Assembly: GCA_027946365.1 (NCBI GenBank)
Contig: JAPEUQ010000008.1
Span: 1,178,001 to 1,242,000 of the forward strand
Direction: 5' to 3'
From: Kalmusia sp. IMI 367209
Taxonomy: Eukaryota; Ascomycota; Dothideomycetes; Pleosporales; Didymosphaeriaceae
DNA: 64,000 bases
The translations under genes and the position numbers were made by a program. Below are positions 22,779-33,351 of this stretch, piece by piece. Every line of letters begins with the position of its first letter. Within the stretch, counting starts at the first letter, position 1. The notes under the pieces are model-generated. The model did not search any database, was not told the DNA's origin, and saw only the letters and a program-made list of their open reading frames with translations.

Positions 22779-23407
22779 TCACAAAAACACCCGCAGAGCT
22801 GATATAAGCTGCTGCAATTAGTCTCTGCTCGCCACTTTATTGAGCGTATCCGGAACAACTCACTAACGACCATCTTATACCAATTCCCACAAACATCGTT
22901 TTTCCAGCACGAGCTGGGATCCGAATCTCTTGCACTCTCGCTATAGCAATCGGCGCCGGTGTCCCTTCTATGTCCGTAGAGTTTGAATTCAGCATATCCA
23001 AGTGCACTAACCGGCGGTTCGTTGGTAGTAGGTGCACTGAGAGCTGCTGTTTCATGAAAGCTCATTTCTGAAACATTTCTTTTACCTGTAATAGTTTCTT
23101 TGAACACATTATAGCTAGCGTCCGGATCGTACTCGAAGGTTCCGTTCGTTGGGATGATGTTGTAGACCTTAGGGAGCTGACCGCTGGAGTAGCCCCAGGG
23201 TGTTAGATCGACACCAGTCGTAGCCTTGTTTGCAGCATGCTGTAGTTGTAAGCGGTAGAAATAGAGTGCAATGTAATGCTGATGTGTACTAACGCTAGCA
23301 AAATGGGCGAACTTGATACTCTTTATGTCCATTCTGCTGCTGGTGGGGGCGGCTGCGCTAAAGGCTGCGATACATAAGACGACGAAATAGAGATTGCAAT
23401 GCATCAT
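22779..23407 (-). CDS. small secreted protein, function unknown
   Basis: Predicted extracellular protein. A signal peptide is clear: MMHCNLYFVVLCIAAFSAAA followed by a likely cleavage site. A 54-nt GT-AG intron (23240-23293) interrupts the early part. A second intron, 22812-22867 with donor GTTAGT and an ACTAAT branch before TGCAG, gives a 172-residue product with exons 23407-23294, 23239-22868 and 22811-22779. If it is not spliced, the frame continues to 22733 and adds a Cys-rich tail. The mature part is polar, with Cys in the segments GADCYSES, SSCWKND and VCGNWY and one glycosylation sequon in PTNGTF. No family recognised. Size, secretion and neighbourhood suit a candidate effector or cell-surface protein, but that is only inference. 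Confidence 0.6.
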
Positions 23408-24665
23408 GGGGTCGTGGAGAGCTCTTGATTTGAGCAAAAAGAATTCCACACAAGTTCTGGGGGGGCTCAGAGTCAAAGCTGTGATGTTCAGAAATATCTT
23501 CTTTTGAGAGAAACAGTGCTTCTTTTATGTGCCTTTCAATGACTACATCTAATTCTGTACTCCGCCGTACTTCCTAATAGAGAACTAAAAATCAATCGAT
23601 CCATGTAATACCAAGCTTCAATGAAGGTTCGTGGCCTACAACTGAAGCGGGATGAATGTAAGATGGCTCAGATTACGCCCAACCACTAGGAGAACTGTCA
23701 GCAAGCCTCTTCTTGGCCGATAATTGCTCAGTTGACCACTCTTCGCTACGAGAGGTAGTGCTGACGCCATAATCAATAGAATTTTTACCCCACATTCGGC
23801 CACCAAAGCTTACTCTCGTCATTTGCTTCGTGAATAGGAAAATGGGTTTGATTCATACCGTTTTAAGGCTGAAATTTAGAAATAATGCCAGGGACCGAGT
23901 ATCCACTCGGTGTTTGTCTAAATTTTCATTTATGGTGTACTTAGCGTTATCGTGATACTGAACAGCTTCATGCACAAATGTATATTTGCTGTCTGAAGAG
24001 GACTAGCTTAATAGTATGTATATACGGATAGACAGACGTTGGACATAAAAAGAATGCTCTAGTCTTGAGGCAGCCAGGAGCATCAATATATACAGTTCAA
24101 GAGCCAACTGCAGCCATCCTTAGAGTCAAGACGTGAGCTGACATCCCTGTAACAATACATCTACTTCCATACCGGCTGGGTCCATCTTGTTGCCGTACGT
24201 CGACCATACGATGCGCTATCTAGATCTGGAAGACGGCATAGTCGCCCCGTGTAGTGGTAATTGTAGCTGGAGGGTCTTGGCCGTAGCTCGCCACCGAGTA
24301 TCGTGCTGAGTAGGTAAAGCCTAGATTTTCCTCCTCCGGGCAAACTAATCCATAAGAGCCTACATAACCGAATTGTAGGTGACTTTTGTTTCTGGCACCG
24401 TCAACGGAAGGAACTTTTGCATAAATATGATCGAGCATTATAGCTGCTTCTATTGAATCCTGGTCTGGGCCTAAATTGCATGCTTGTAAGTGTATCAGGT
24501 GACTCTGTGTTCTAGCACAGCTGAATTGCGGTGTTGATAGGCTTAAGATAGGAGCCAGTTTTCGTTTATGTTTGGCCACCGCACGCAACGGAATGCATAT
24601 TTCCCGACCAAGACTAGGTTCCACGTGATGGAGAAGGCCACCTCATGCTCTTGGTGTTCGTCATC
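23408..24665. other. 1.26 kb spacer with an ATG-less open frame
   Basis: An open frame on the minus strand at 24220-24624 ends in protein-like sequence (SHLQFGYVGSYGLVCPEEE, TTTRGDYAVFQI) but has no ATG of its own and no clear splice link to the neighbouring decayed gene. It may be a relic of the same accessory locus. The rest holds nothing I can name. Confidence 0.35.
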
Positions 24666-26688
24666 TTAGCATTTAGGACAGCCCTCTAGGTATAGCTTTT
24701 CTAGGGTATTCTGCACCTCTCGAAGCCAATTTTCCCCCTTGAAAGGACCTGGAGGGGTACGAGCCGGAGCAATATCTTCGCGTCCTCTCCATGTATTTAT
24801 TCCATCCCTGTTATTACCTCAGCCAATTGTGGACAAACGGAACAAATGTTACATACCAGATCTTAGAAAGACTTTCCAGATTAGGGAAACTTAGTAATTT
24901 GGTCCCAGCCTCTGTCGTTTGCCATTCGAAAAAATAATCTGCGCACAATATCAGTGCATTGTTTTCTAGATTAACATTCTGGCTTTCAGGATCTACTTAC
25001 CTATCCTATACTCATAACGGACCTCTAGGGAGAGACTTATTGCTTCATCTACGAGTGTACAATGAGGATGGTCTCCCGAATCAATATGGATTCGAAGGTT
25101 TCCCTGTGGTATATCAGTGAAGGAGGAATGAAACCCGCAAACATCCGATAGTATGGCAACATTTCCTAACATGCTATGTCATCGAGAACACTTGCATGCA
25201 GCTGAATCGGATCACGATTCGCAAGATATTAAATAAAACATTGTCTTGTTTCACGCCAAGGGTACAAACAATAGGTGACGCTGAGCGGAATAGAATGAAG
25301 CCTACCTTCAACATATACAAATTGCAGATGCTTGGCCCATAATATCTGAAGACAGAGTTGTGACTTTCGTAATATAGGCAACGAGATGTGTTGTTCATAG
25401 TTGGATCGCCACGTAACCATGGGCTTATCATTTTAATTCGACGAAATTTTGTCACGTTTGTCAGTGTATCATCTCCATCGCGTTCCTTTTTTGGCGCTCG
25501 GTCTGGACCATGAACTAGTTCCTTCAAAGGTCTCTCTGAGTCCATTTCCTGGGTAGAAGTATCGAGTCTTGCTCTGAACGCTACAGATTCGTCAACCGAT
25601 CAACGCGCCGGAATCTGGTTCCACGTTTAGTACTATAAATGTCAAAATAGCACACTACGAGTTAGCTCGAAATTATCTTACCAAGTAGTGTCAGACTCTA
25701 CGAAACTATCGTGTTCGGTCTGACATCTTGGACATGAAGTCGTCGACTTTGCACAGTCTAGTTCGAAGACCATGCTCATGACCACTTTCTAGCCCGGATA
25801 AATACACGTATGCCATGGCTGCGCAAGGTCGATCGATATTTGTGTCCCCAATTCTTCGATCGTAAACTCGCCACGATCAATCATGCCTGGTCCACACTTC
25901 GTCTCTTTCACATTTGCATTCAACACAGCTAGCAGTACTTCAGGCGATCTGATGAACTCAAGATGGAAGGGACTCTCTTTATTGAAAGCATCCACTAGAT
26001 ATACTGGTTGTTGAAGGTGGATCTGTTCGGGAATTCTGAACATGAAGCGATGGATCTCGTAAACCATATTGAAGATACGTACATTCGTTTGGACAATCTG
26101 GAGACTTGATTCGAGCAGTGCCTTTCCTTACTGAACACTTTGTGTGACGCTAACGAAAATTGAGCTAAGGGCCTCCATTGCCTGACGCGAAAAGTTTCTT
26201 ATAGTGTGGGCAACTCGTTCGTGCTGCAAGTCTCGTGTACGTCCTTGAACAATGGTTGCCTCCATCTGGGTGGTCAATAGCAATCTCTCAATGCTGTTTG
26301 TGGGACCTCGTATTTTAGCCCTGAAAGTCTCTAGATCATCCCCTTTGCCAACAGCCCATTTAATCTTGGCCCATGCAGCCTTCATATTAAAATCTAGTCC
26401 GCTTTGTTGTTGAAGGTAAGGCTGATCCTTCTGAAGCTTCTTGTAAAATGCATCAATCGTCTGCTGGCATCGCGAGGCAGCCTGTCGCAGCGCAACCCTC
26501 TCAGCATTTTGATCGGCACCTAGATCCAGTCGTTTGACGCGCAGTAGCGCAGTTTCCAGAGAATTAAGTTCGTTTATTAGTGAACGAACAGAAGTGCTCA
26601 CATGGGATGATTCCCTCAGCCCATCGATGACAGTGCCGACGAGCTTCAGCACGGCGAGAAAATCGCCGACCGAAAATCCAAAACTCAT
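24666..26688 (-). pseudogene. decayed gene: STAND-type N-terminal helical domain + ubiquitin-like domain + C-terminal domain
   Basis: The ATG at 26688 opens MSFGFSVGDFLAVLKLV, the helical N-terminal domain typical of fungal STAND/NLR-like and ubiquitin-like-domain proteins. The same frame runs to about 25681 except for two stops: TAA at 26130-26128 inside SVQ*GKALLESS, and TAG at 25791-25789 inside YPG*KVVMSMVF. Between them lies a ubiquitin-like region (QQPVYLVDAFNKESPFHLEF) and after them a Cys motif (TTSCPRCQTEH). A 49-nt intron at 25681-25633 leads to GTRFRRVDR, after which a one-base frameshift near 25590-25605 is needed to reach TKFRRIKMIS. Exons at 25103-25001, 24938-24857 and 24807-24666, joined by GT-AG introns, read on to EGCPKC and a stop. 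A 202-nt intron (25305-25104) would link the halves. Both nonsense codons fit C-to-T changes of Gln codons. The 3' part could instead be a separate live gene. Confidence 0.7.
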
Positions 26689-27250
26689 GATTGTCAGTAG
26701 AAAGCAAGCGACCTCAAAGCAAGTACAGATGGTAGACCTCCATTTGACCCGATCTTGTGACGGCATCAAGGTCTGAATTCTTGTAGTAGGCGGCAAAGTG
26801 GAGAGGCTGTGCGGCTTGGATAGAAGGACAGGCTGCGCCCTGCTTGCGTAACCAGTGCAGACCAATACGATAGTACGAGCATATAAGCGTCAAGACCTTG
26901 GGATCGGTAGTGATACTTTGCATCACTTGACAATAGTGAGATTACTGATTTTTCGACTATAAGAATATTGTTGAATCTCAGCGAGCAAAATACAGACCAA
27001 TCAGTTAAAGCTAATTCGTTATCGGTATTGCATCGCATCACTACAAATGGTAGCCAAGACTTTGTCACTCAAGGCAGGCAAGAAGATATCACTAGTTGGC
27101 CCAACTCTCCTGCATGTGTGCACACTGCTGGGGCAAGCTTGTGTCCGCTTGGTGTAACAAGACCTATTTGCCCATGACTGAACAAGTAAAATACAATAGC
27201 GACTATACGCAAACCTGTGATGCTTGAAATAGAAGCGGCATCTGACCGTC
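26689..27250. other. intergenic spacer
   Basis: Upstream of the decayed gene and downstream of SPF45. No gene supported. Confidence 0.4.
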
Positions 27251-28953
27251 TTAGTGATCGAAGACAGATGCCTCAAACTTGGCTTCGCTGTAATATTGAG
27301 CCCGAATATTGCGTCCTCGGAACTGGTACCCTTCGTGGAACCGATTGACAGCCTGCGTGATTGTTAAATATGCCATTGAGGGGAGCAGTGAATGCACTTA
27401 CGTTCAGGGCGCTTAACTCGGACGCAAACTTGATGTATACGGGCTGGGATTCACCGCTCAGGTTGACATAGACACGCTCAACGCGGCCAAACTTGTCATC
27501 GAACGTCTGTCCCATCTCTTGGCGGATGCCTCCGTCGTCACGATCAGCGTCGGTGGTCCAGTCAATGCCGTCAACACACCCCCAGGCAACGATCACCTTG
27601 GACTCTTGCCCGAACTTATCCGGCTCTTTCCGCTTGGTGGTGTGACCACCAAGGATATCGAATACCTGCTGTGACTTAATATTTCTGGCTTTCTCATCAT
27701 CATAGTCATCAGAAGTATCCACTCGCTTATCGCCCTTGCGTGCTTTCACCTCCAAGTGAGTGGTAATACCATCATTGTTCTTACCCAAACCCTTGCCTTT
27801 TACGTATCCCATCTTCGCCATCATCGCTTCTGCTTTGCTTAGCTTGGGACGCTTTGCGGGACGTTCTTCCTGAGGGGGTTGATTTGATATTTCAGGCGCA
27901 TCGAAGCGGATAGGAGGCGCAGAAATGGTGGCATTGTCGTAACGAACTGGTGGCGCAGAAATAGTAGGATTGTAGCGCACTGGAGGCGCGGATATGGTCG
28001 GATTGTACGCTGTAGAGGTTGGTGGCGGGGGTGGTGGAATACCCACGGGAGCATCGGTTGGTGGGGAGGGGGAGGGACATCCGTATAGGGAGTAGATGCT
28101 GGGGGCGGTGGTGGCTGCGTGCCAGCTGTAGATGACTGCGCAAGACGTAACCGGCGAGCGTAGGGATCCTCATCAATGTGTACCTCGTCAACAGTTGGCG
28201 CGTTCGACGTGCGATCTTGATCGTAATTGGATGGCGGAGCAAACTGAGACTTCGGCGCAGTCGTTAGGGGTTCAGGACTCGCTGAAGATGCAGATGGCAT
28301 GTCGGGAGAATGTTCGCTACTGGCTTTGCGCGACCGGACCGGGCTGGCCTGCGCTTGTATAAAATCGGCGAAACTGTCCAATTTGTAGCGATAACTTCCG
28401 CTCGCCCTGTATGCGCGGAGGTTAGACGGCCGATCCGCCTTGTAGGGCGCCTCTCCCTTCCACCAACCGAACTGCTTTGCGAACTTCTTCTCCTGCTTCT
28501 TCTTTTCTCGCTGCACCCTGTCCATCTCCCTTTTATAGTCGAGGGCAGCGGCATCATCGTCGGCAGTACTACGCCACCAATCGAGGCCGGGCTGTTGGCT
28601 GATTGTGGTTGTGTTCGCAGTCGTTGGCGCAGGGTCTGATGAAGAGCTGGTAGACATGATAGGCCGTGCTATAGCAGGCTTTTTGACGGCAGAGCCCTTC
28701 GCCTGGGGGCGCTTGATGTGGTGTGGGTTATGGAAGGCGGACGCTGTGGAATGACATAAGTCCTCGATTATCAATTTCAGAGCGTGCAATCTAAGTAGAT
28801 ACCAGGTGTTTTCTTCTCAGCCTTTGCTTGCTCCTCGGAGAACTTGACAGGCGCAGACTCAGCGACGGTAGCAGCCGCATAAGGATTCGGAAGGCCTTTG
28901 GCGCCATAAGGGTTGGGCAGCCCTCGCGGCTTCTCTGGCTGTTGCGATGCCAT
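27251..28953 (-). CDS. splicing factor SPF45 homologue (G-patch + RRM), with apparent frameshift
   Basis: Nuclear pre-mRNA splicing factor of the SPF45/RBM17/DRT111 family, which acts in 3' splice site choice with U2AF-like partners. Exons: 28953-28803, 28743-27402 and 27352-27251, with GT-AG introns of 59 and 49 nt. The N-terminus has GLPNPYGAKGLPNPY, then LDWWRS, a charged Lys/Glu helix, a Pro-rich region, a G-patch (MMAKMGYVKGKGLGKNNDG) and a C-terminal RRM (VWGC-like start, VYIKFASEL, then RGRNIRAQYY). The frame ending in TPYTDVPPPP must shift by one base within about 28061-28077 to continue as TDAPVGIPPPP. No intron with proper phase explains it; one missing C in a C-tract would. Total about 531 residues if the base is restored. 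Either an assembly error or a real lesion. It shares a 452-bp promoter with the acyl-CoA synthetase. Confidence 0.88.
27902..28010 (-). repeat. three tandem repeats inside the SPF45 coding region
   Basis: Three in-frame units of 33-36 bases encode variants of NPTISAPPVRY, NPTISAPPVRY and NATISAPPIRF. The units differ by point changes and by one extra codon, so the duplication is not very recent. They lie in the Pro-rich linker just before the G-patch. Confidence 0.75.
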
Positions 28954-29405
28954 GTTAGCAATAGCAGGCGCGCTGCGCGCTGTAATCCGCGGCGTGTGCG
29001 GAAAGTACTGTCAATGTAGATAGGAATAGAAGCAGTAAGGTAAAGTTGGGCGGCATGTAGCAGCCTCGCTCTGGATTCTCGCGTGCGGTGGTCTCCGGTC
29101 GCGAGATGGATCGCGCCCGCATGTCGGAAATGGGTAGCGTGACTAGTGCGCCCTAGTCCGATCACGTGCAATGACGAGTGAGCGCTCGGGCGGGATCGGG
29201 TGTTATCATAATTTCTAGACTGGCGAGATTGTTGTCGGCAATAGACATCTCTAGTGCACCTGAGCTGGCTCGCGTGCTTTTTCCTATTACTCTCTTTGTA
29301 ATCTGAGTATGCTATAGACAATAGTGAGTGCCAATGGCCCCATCTCATGGCTATAACTGACGACTAGTTTAGGACATTCCTTATCGACGTACAATAATAG
29401 CCCGA
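28954..29405. promoter_or_regulatory. bidirectional promoter between SPF45 and acyl-CoA synthetase
   Basis: The two start codons (28953 on the minus strand, 29406 on the plus strand) face away from each other over 452 bp that contain no other gene. No TATA box is obvious. Both start codons are preceded by an A-containing context (GAACATGG-like and CGAATGGC). Confidence 0.6.
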
Positions 29406-31006
29406 ATGGCTCCCACTACCCTCGAGAACGCCTTCTCCAAGGACTCTACGTCCACCGCCGTCATTGTCCCTGGCAAGCCCGCCCTGAGTGTCTCGTACCA
29501 GAAGCTTGCGGCCGATGTTAAGGGCTTCCAGCAGAAGCTCGCGAAGGTTGGTATCTCCGCCGAAGCAGCAGTATCCATTGCCTTGCCGAACACGTACGAA
29601 TTCATCGTATCCTTTATCGCCGCCTCGTGGCAGCGTGCTATTGCCGCGCCATTGAACCCTGCGTACAAGCAGTCCGAGTTTGAGTTCTACATCGATGATT
29701 TAAGCTCAGCCATTGCCCTCGTACCAAGAGGCGCATTTGCCCAGGACGCAGCGGCAGTGCGAGCCGCGCGTAAATACAATGCGGCCATTGCTGAGTGCTA
29801 CTACAATGGACACGAAGTGGTTCTGGACGTGAAGGAGACGGGCAAATTGGCAGGCAAGAGCGCCTCGGTCGAGACTGCTCAGCCAGATGACATTGCGCTG
29901 GTGCTGCACACTTCAGGCACCACGGGGCGTCCCAAGGCAGTACCATTGACGCATCGGAACCTGTTGCGCACAATGCAGAATATCCAGGGGACATACCAGC
30001 TCACGTCTAAGGACCGAACTATGCTAGTCATGCCGTTGTTCCATGTTCATGGCCTGCTCGCTGGCTTCCTCGCACCACTCGCTTCGGGCGGATCTGTGGT
30101 AGTGCCTGTGAAGTTCTCTGCCCACGAATTTTGGAAGGATTTTACTGAGCACCAGGCTAATTGGTACACGGCTGTGCCCACGATTCATCAGATACTGCTC
30201 AAGAACAAGACGCCGAGCCCCATGCCCAAGATTCGATTTATCCGCTCGTGCTCCTCACCGCTGTCGCCCAAGACTTTTCACGAGCTCGAAAAGGCATTCG
30301 GTGCTCCTGTGCTCGAAGCATATGCGATGACCGAGGCTGCCCACCAGATGACCAGCAACCCACTACCTCCTGGGAAGCGTCAGCCTGGTAGCGTGGGAGT
30401 GGGTCAAGGCGTCGAGATCAAGATTCTAGACGAAGCCGGGAACGAGGTGGCTCAGGGCAAGGAGGCTGAGATCTGTATTCGGGGCGAGAACGTCACAAAA
30501 GGCTATCTCAACAATCCCGCTGCAAATTCATCTTCTTTTACTAAAAACGGATTCTTCCGCACTGGTGATCAGGGCAAGCAAGATGCAGATGGTTACGTGA
30601 TCATCACCGGCCGCATCAAGGAGCTCATCAACAAGGGCGGTGAGAAGATTAGCCCGATCGAGCTCGATAATGTAGTTGCTCAGAACCCCGCTGTGTCTGA
30701 GGCTGTCAGCTTTGCTCTGGAAGATGAGATGTTCGGACAAGATGTCGGCCTCGCTATTGTGGTAAAAGATGGACAGAAGCTGAACGCTGGCGAGCTGAAG
30801 GCTTGGATGGCGGAGCGCGTCGCCAAATTCAAGCTTCCTAAGAAGGTACAGTCAAACCACCACCCTATACAAAGGCACAGATCTAAAACTAATTGCGGCA
30901 GATCTTTTTCACCGATATTATGCCCAAGACCGCCACCGGGAAGATCCAGCGCCGTCTTGTCGCAGAGGCCATGCTCAAGAAAGAACAACCCAAGGCTAAG
31001 CTATGA
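29406..31006 (+). CDS. peroxisomal AMP-forming acyl-CoA synthetase, Pcs60/FAT2 type
   Basis: Predicted to activate a carboxylic acid to its CoA thioester via an acyl-adenylate, in peroxisomes. Exons 29406-30845 and 30902-31006; 56-nt GT-AG intron with a CTAAT branch; 514 residues. Motifs: AMP/P-loop LHTSGTTGRPKAVPLTH, YAMTEAAHQM, GFFRTGDQG, GRIKELINKGGEKISP and the C-terminal catalytic lysine in MPKTATGKIQRR. The protein ends in PKAKL, a good type 1 peroxisomal targeting signal (AKL). Yeast Pcs60 and plant AAE3, the nearest relatives I recall, act on oxalate, so oxalyl-CoA synthesis is the best guess; short- or medium-chain acids are alternatives. Confidence 0.92.
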
Positions 31007-31950
31007 GCTCTCTCCGCACTTGTTTTTTGCATGTACAGCCTGTAACACTTAGTGGATTTTGTACCTGGTGTATCGATGAACGCAACGGACTGCAACTGCA
31101 TCGCGATGGATAGACCATTAGACTATACATTAGACTACGCACTCCGTTCCTTTTTTGCTTTTTTCTTGCTTTCCTATGATGGTGTAACGATGGCACAATG
31201 GGAGCATAGCCTCTCACTTGCTCGGCAGCCACACGCTAATCTGGGCACAGGAGCGCTCTATGACATCGCGCAATTCGTATGGGGCGATGACGACTCGCTT
31301 GTCATTGGTTTCCGGTGAAACCTGAGGGGGATGCTAGAGGGCAATACGAAGCCTCTGAGTATGACCCCACATAACAGACGAATCGTGCTTGGCCGAAGCC
31401 GGTGTGGCTTCGCGTACGCGCCCACCCGCGACCGAGCTGAACGCCGGATGGGGCTATACCTCAGCCTCTACATTCATGCTCGTGTTCTTGTGAAGATGCA
31501 CATGCGAACAGTCTTTTTCTTTTCAACTACTACTCTTTCTCTACTGTCGCTTTCTCCAGCTTTCCAGCTTCCGAACCATTGCTCTTAACACCTCAAAACG
31601 TACCGCGGCAGACTTGGCCATCTCTACGAATTAGTAGTCACATTGCACCGCAGTGGCATTTCGAACGAATCGCTAGTCTTGCCGACCCTACGTGCTTTTC
31701 CAGTTGCACATCGGCCCCCAACCGACAACTCACAAGTGAGACCAGTCCTCTGCTGCCTTTTCTCAAGGCGAACTATAAGGATAAAACATTTTGCATAATT
31801 CCCTTGGGGCCCACGCAGTCTCTAAAGAACCTCTTGGTCTATGTTGAGGCTCCCCTATTTCCGGATATAGGAAGCGCGTTTCAACCAGCATCACCCTCGT
31901 CTTCCCACCCCACTACGTTTCAAACAACAGGCCTAATTACACTATCCATC
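31007..31950. other. intergenic spacer and promoter
   Basis: From about 31579 an open frame without ATG runs in frame into the next gene; I treat it as 5' leader because the first good ATG is at 31951. Nothing else supported. Confidence 0.4.
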
Positions 31951-33351
31951 ATGCGCCACCACCTACCAGAAAGTATTTCATCCCTTGAATCCGCCGATAG
32001 TGACGATGCGTCCGTTGGTCATTTTAGCGACTCCTTGCCAACGACCCCTCCGTCGACTGCACCACAGTCGAGCAGCTCGTCCGTCAAATCAGCCTCTCAC
32101 GTATCCGAGGTCAAAGAGAAAAGGTCGCCATTGAAATCCAGCCTAAAGACTTCGAAGTCCGCTACTTCCCTCGCGGTACGCTTTTCGGATCCGGAACCGC
32201 CCCCTGCCATGCCTCAACTCGAACTGGACGCGTACCCAACATGGTGTAAAGATGGGTCGCCTTCGCCAAAGCGCAGCTCTTATCTTGGACCCAGAGCTTC
32301 GTTGGACATTCCAGCTAGGCCCCCGGCCCGAATGAGGATACATAAGCGTCTCTCAGCTCCAGCACCCATCTCGCGAAAAGAAAGCAAATCGTTCATCGCA
32401 CCACCTCTCCCACCATCACCAAGCGACTCCAGAATTTACTCATTACCAGTTGGACGCCACCCATCATCGCGGGTGACCTCCTTCCAATCCGTCGCCTCAG
32501 CACCCGCAGTGCTCCAATCCCCGCCCTCACCATCCCAACCTCCCTCGCAGTACAATCCCCTTCAACACTATGTCCCCTGCCTTGCACCAAACTGTAAAAC
32601 CCACTACACTACCTTCCTCCTTGGCCTGACCTTCTACTCGCCGCAACAGCCTTACCAGCTCATCCGCAAGCGCGGCCTCTGCCCCTTCCATGCTCACCAA
32701 GACCTCAAGCTCACGAACGAACGCGTAAAGTCGACATGGGAGTCTATGCGACAGAATTGCGGCCGCAAGACGCTTGGCGCCATCGCCGCGGAGTTTGAGG
32801 TCTTTGTGCAGCAGAAGAGGGAGGAGAGGACGGAAGAATCGCAGCGCATGGAAGGGTGGCAGAAGCAACGTGTCCTGGGGTCCTCCTCCGCCCCTGCGAC
32901 GAAAGGCAAAGAGAAGGAGAAGTCGTGGGAAGAGGAGTGGGACTGGCGCTTCTCGCCTCGACCCTGTACCAAGAAGGGCTGCGGGAAGTCGTGGTACTCG
33001 CCCTTCGATAACCGTCTATACCTGTTCTATACAACGCCGCGACCGTCGGGCTTCGTCCCGCTCAGCACCCTGTGTCCTAGCTGTGCGAAAGAGGATGTTG
33101 AGGGTGTGGAAGAGAGGATCGAAGAAAGGCGGAGGGATGTAGGTGGCGTGGTGGGGCCGGAGTGGGAAGAGTGGTGTGCACAAGTAGCGAGGGATAGGGA
33201 GATGGAGGTTGAATTCTGGGAAGGGGCGCAAGAGAGGGTTGTCAAGGAGAAGATGGCGAGCTCACCAATAGTGTCGCCGGAGCAGAGCAAGAGCAACAAT
33301 GTCATAAAGGAAAAGAAGAGTCGGAAGAGGGACATCTGCATCGTAATGTAA
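31951..33351 (+). CDS. protein with two duplicated Cys modules and a C-terminal CaaX box
   Basis: Single exon, about 466 residues from the ATG at 31951. The N-terminal 200 residues are Ser/Pro-rich and probably disordered. Two similar Cys modules follow: C-X4-C-X28-C-X2-H starting at Cys210 (CLAPNC ... LCPFHA) and C-X4-C-X30-C-X2-C starting at Cys339 (CTKKGC ... LCPSCA), separated by a charged helix. Matching hydrophobic and aromatic positions suggest an internal duplication of a zinc-ribbon-like unit. The protein ends KKSRKRDICIVM: a basic stretch plus CIVM, a textbook farnesylation motif, which would anchor it to a membrane. I do not recognise the family. Function unknown. Confidence 0.8.
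   Translation: MRHHLPESISSLESADSDDASVGHFSDSLPTTPPSTAPQSSSSSVKSASHVSEVKEKRSPLKSSLKTSKSATSLAVRFSDPEPPPAMPQLELDAYPTWCKDGSPSPKRSSYLGPRASLDIPARPPARMRIHKRLSAPAPISRKESKSFIAPPLPPSPSDSRIYSLPVGRHPSSRVTSFQSVASAPAVLQSPPSPSQPPSQYNPLQHYVPCLAPNCKTHYTTFLLGLTFYSPQQPYQLIRKRGLCPFHAHQDLKLTNERVKSTWESMRQNCGRKTLGAIAAEFEVFVQQKREERTEESQRMEGWQKQRVLGSSSAPATKGKEKEKSWEEEWDWRFSPRPCTKKGCGKSWYSPFDNRLYLFYTTPRPSGFVPLSTLCPSCAKEDVEGVEERIEERRRDVGGVVGPEWEEWCAQVARDREMEVEFWEGAQERVVKEKMASSPIVSPEQSKSNNVIKEKKSRKRDICIVM

Noticed and set aside
26094..26131. Short intron (donor GTAAGG) that would remove the first stop of the decayed gene
   Set aside because: It would be about 34 nt, below the shortest introns here, and would shift the frame away from the clear continuation GKALLESS.
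28000..28090. An intron to explain the SPF45 frame change
   Set aside because: All GT donors and AG acceptors around the proline tract give the wrong phase or an intron of about 33 nt.
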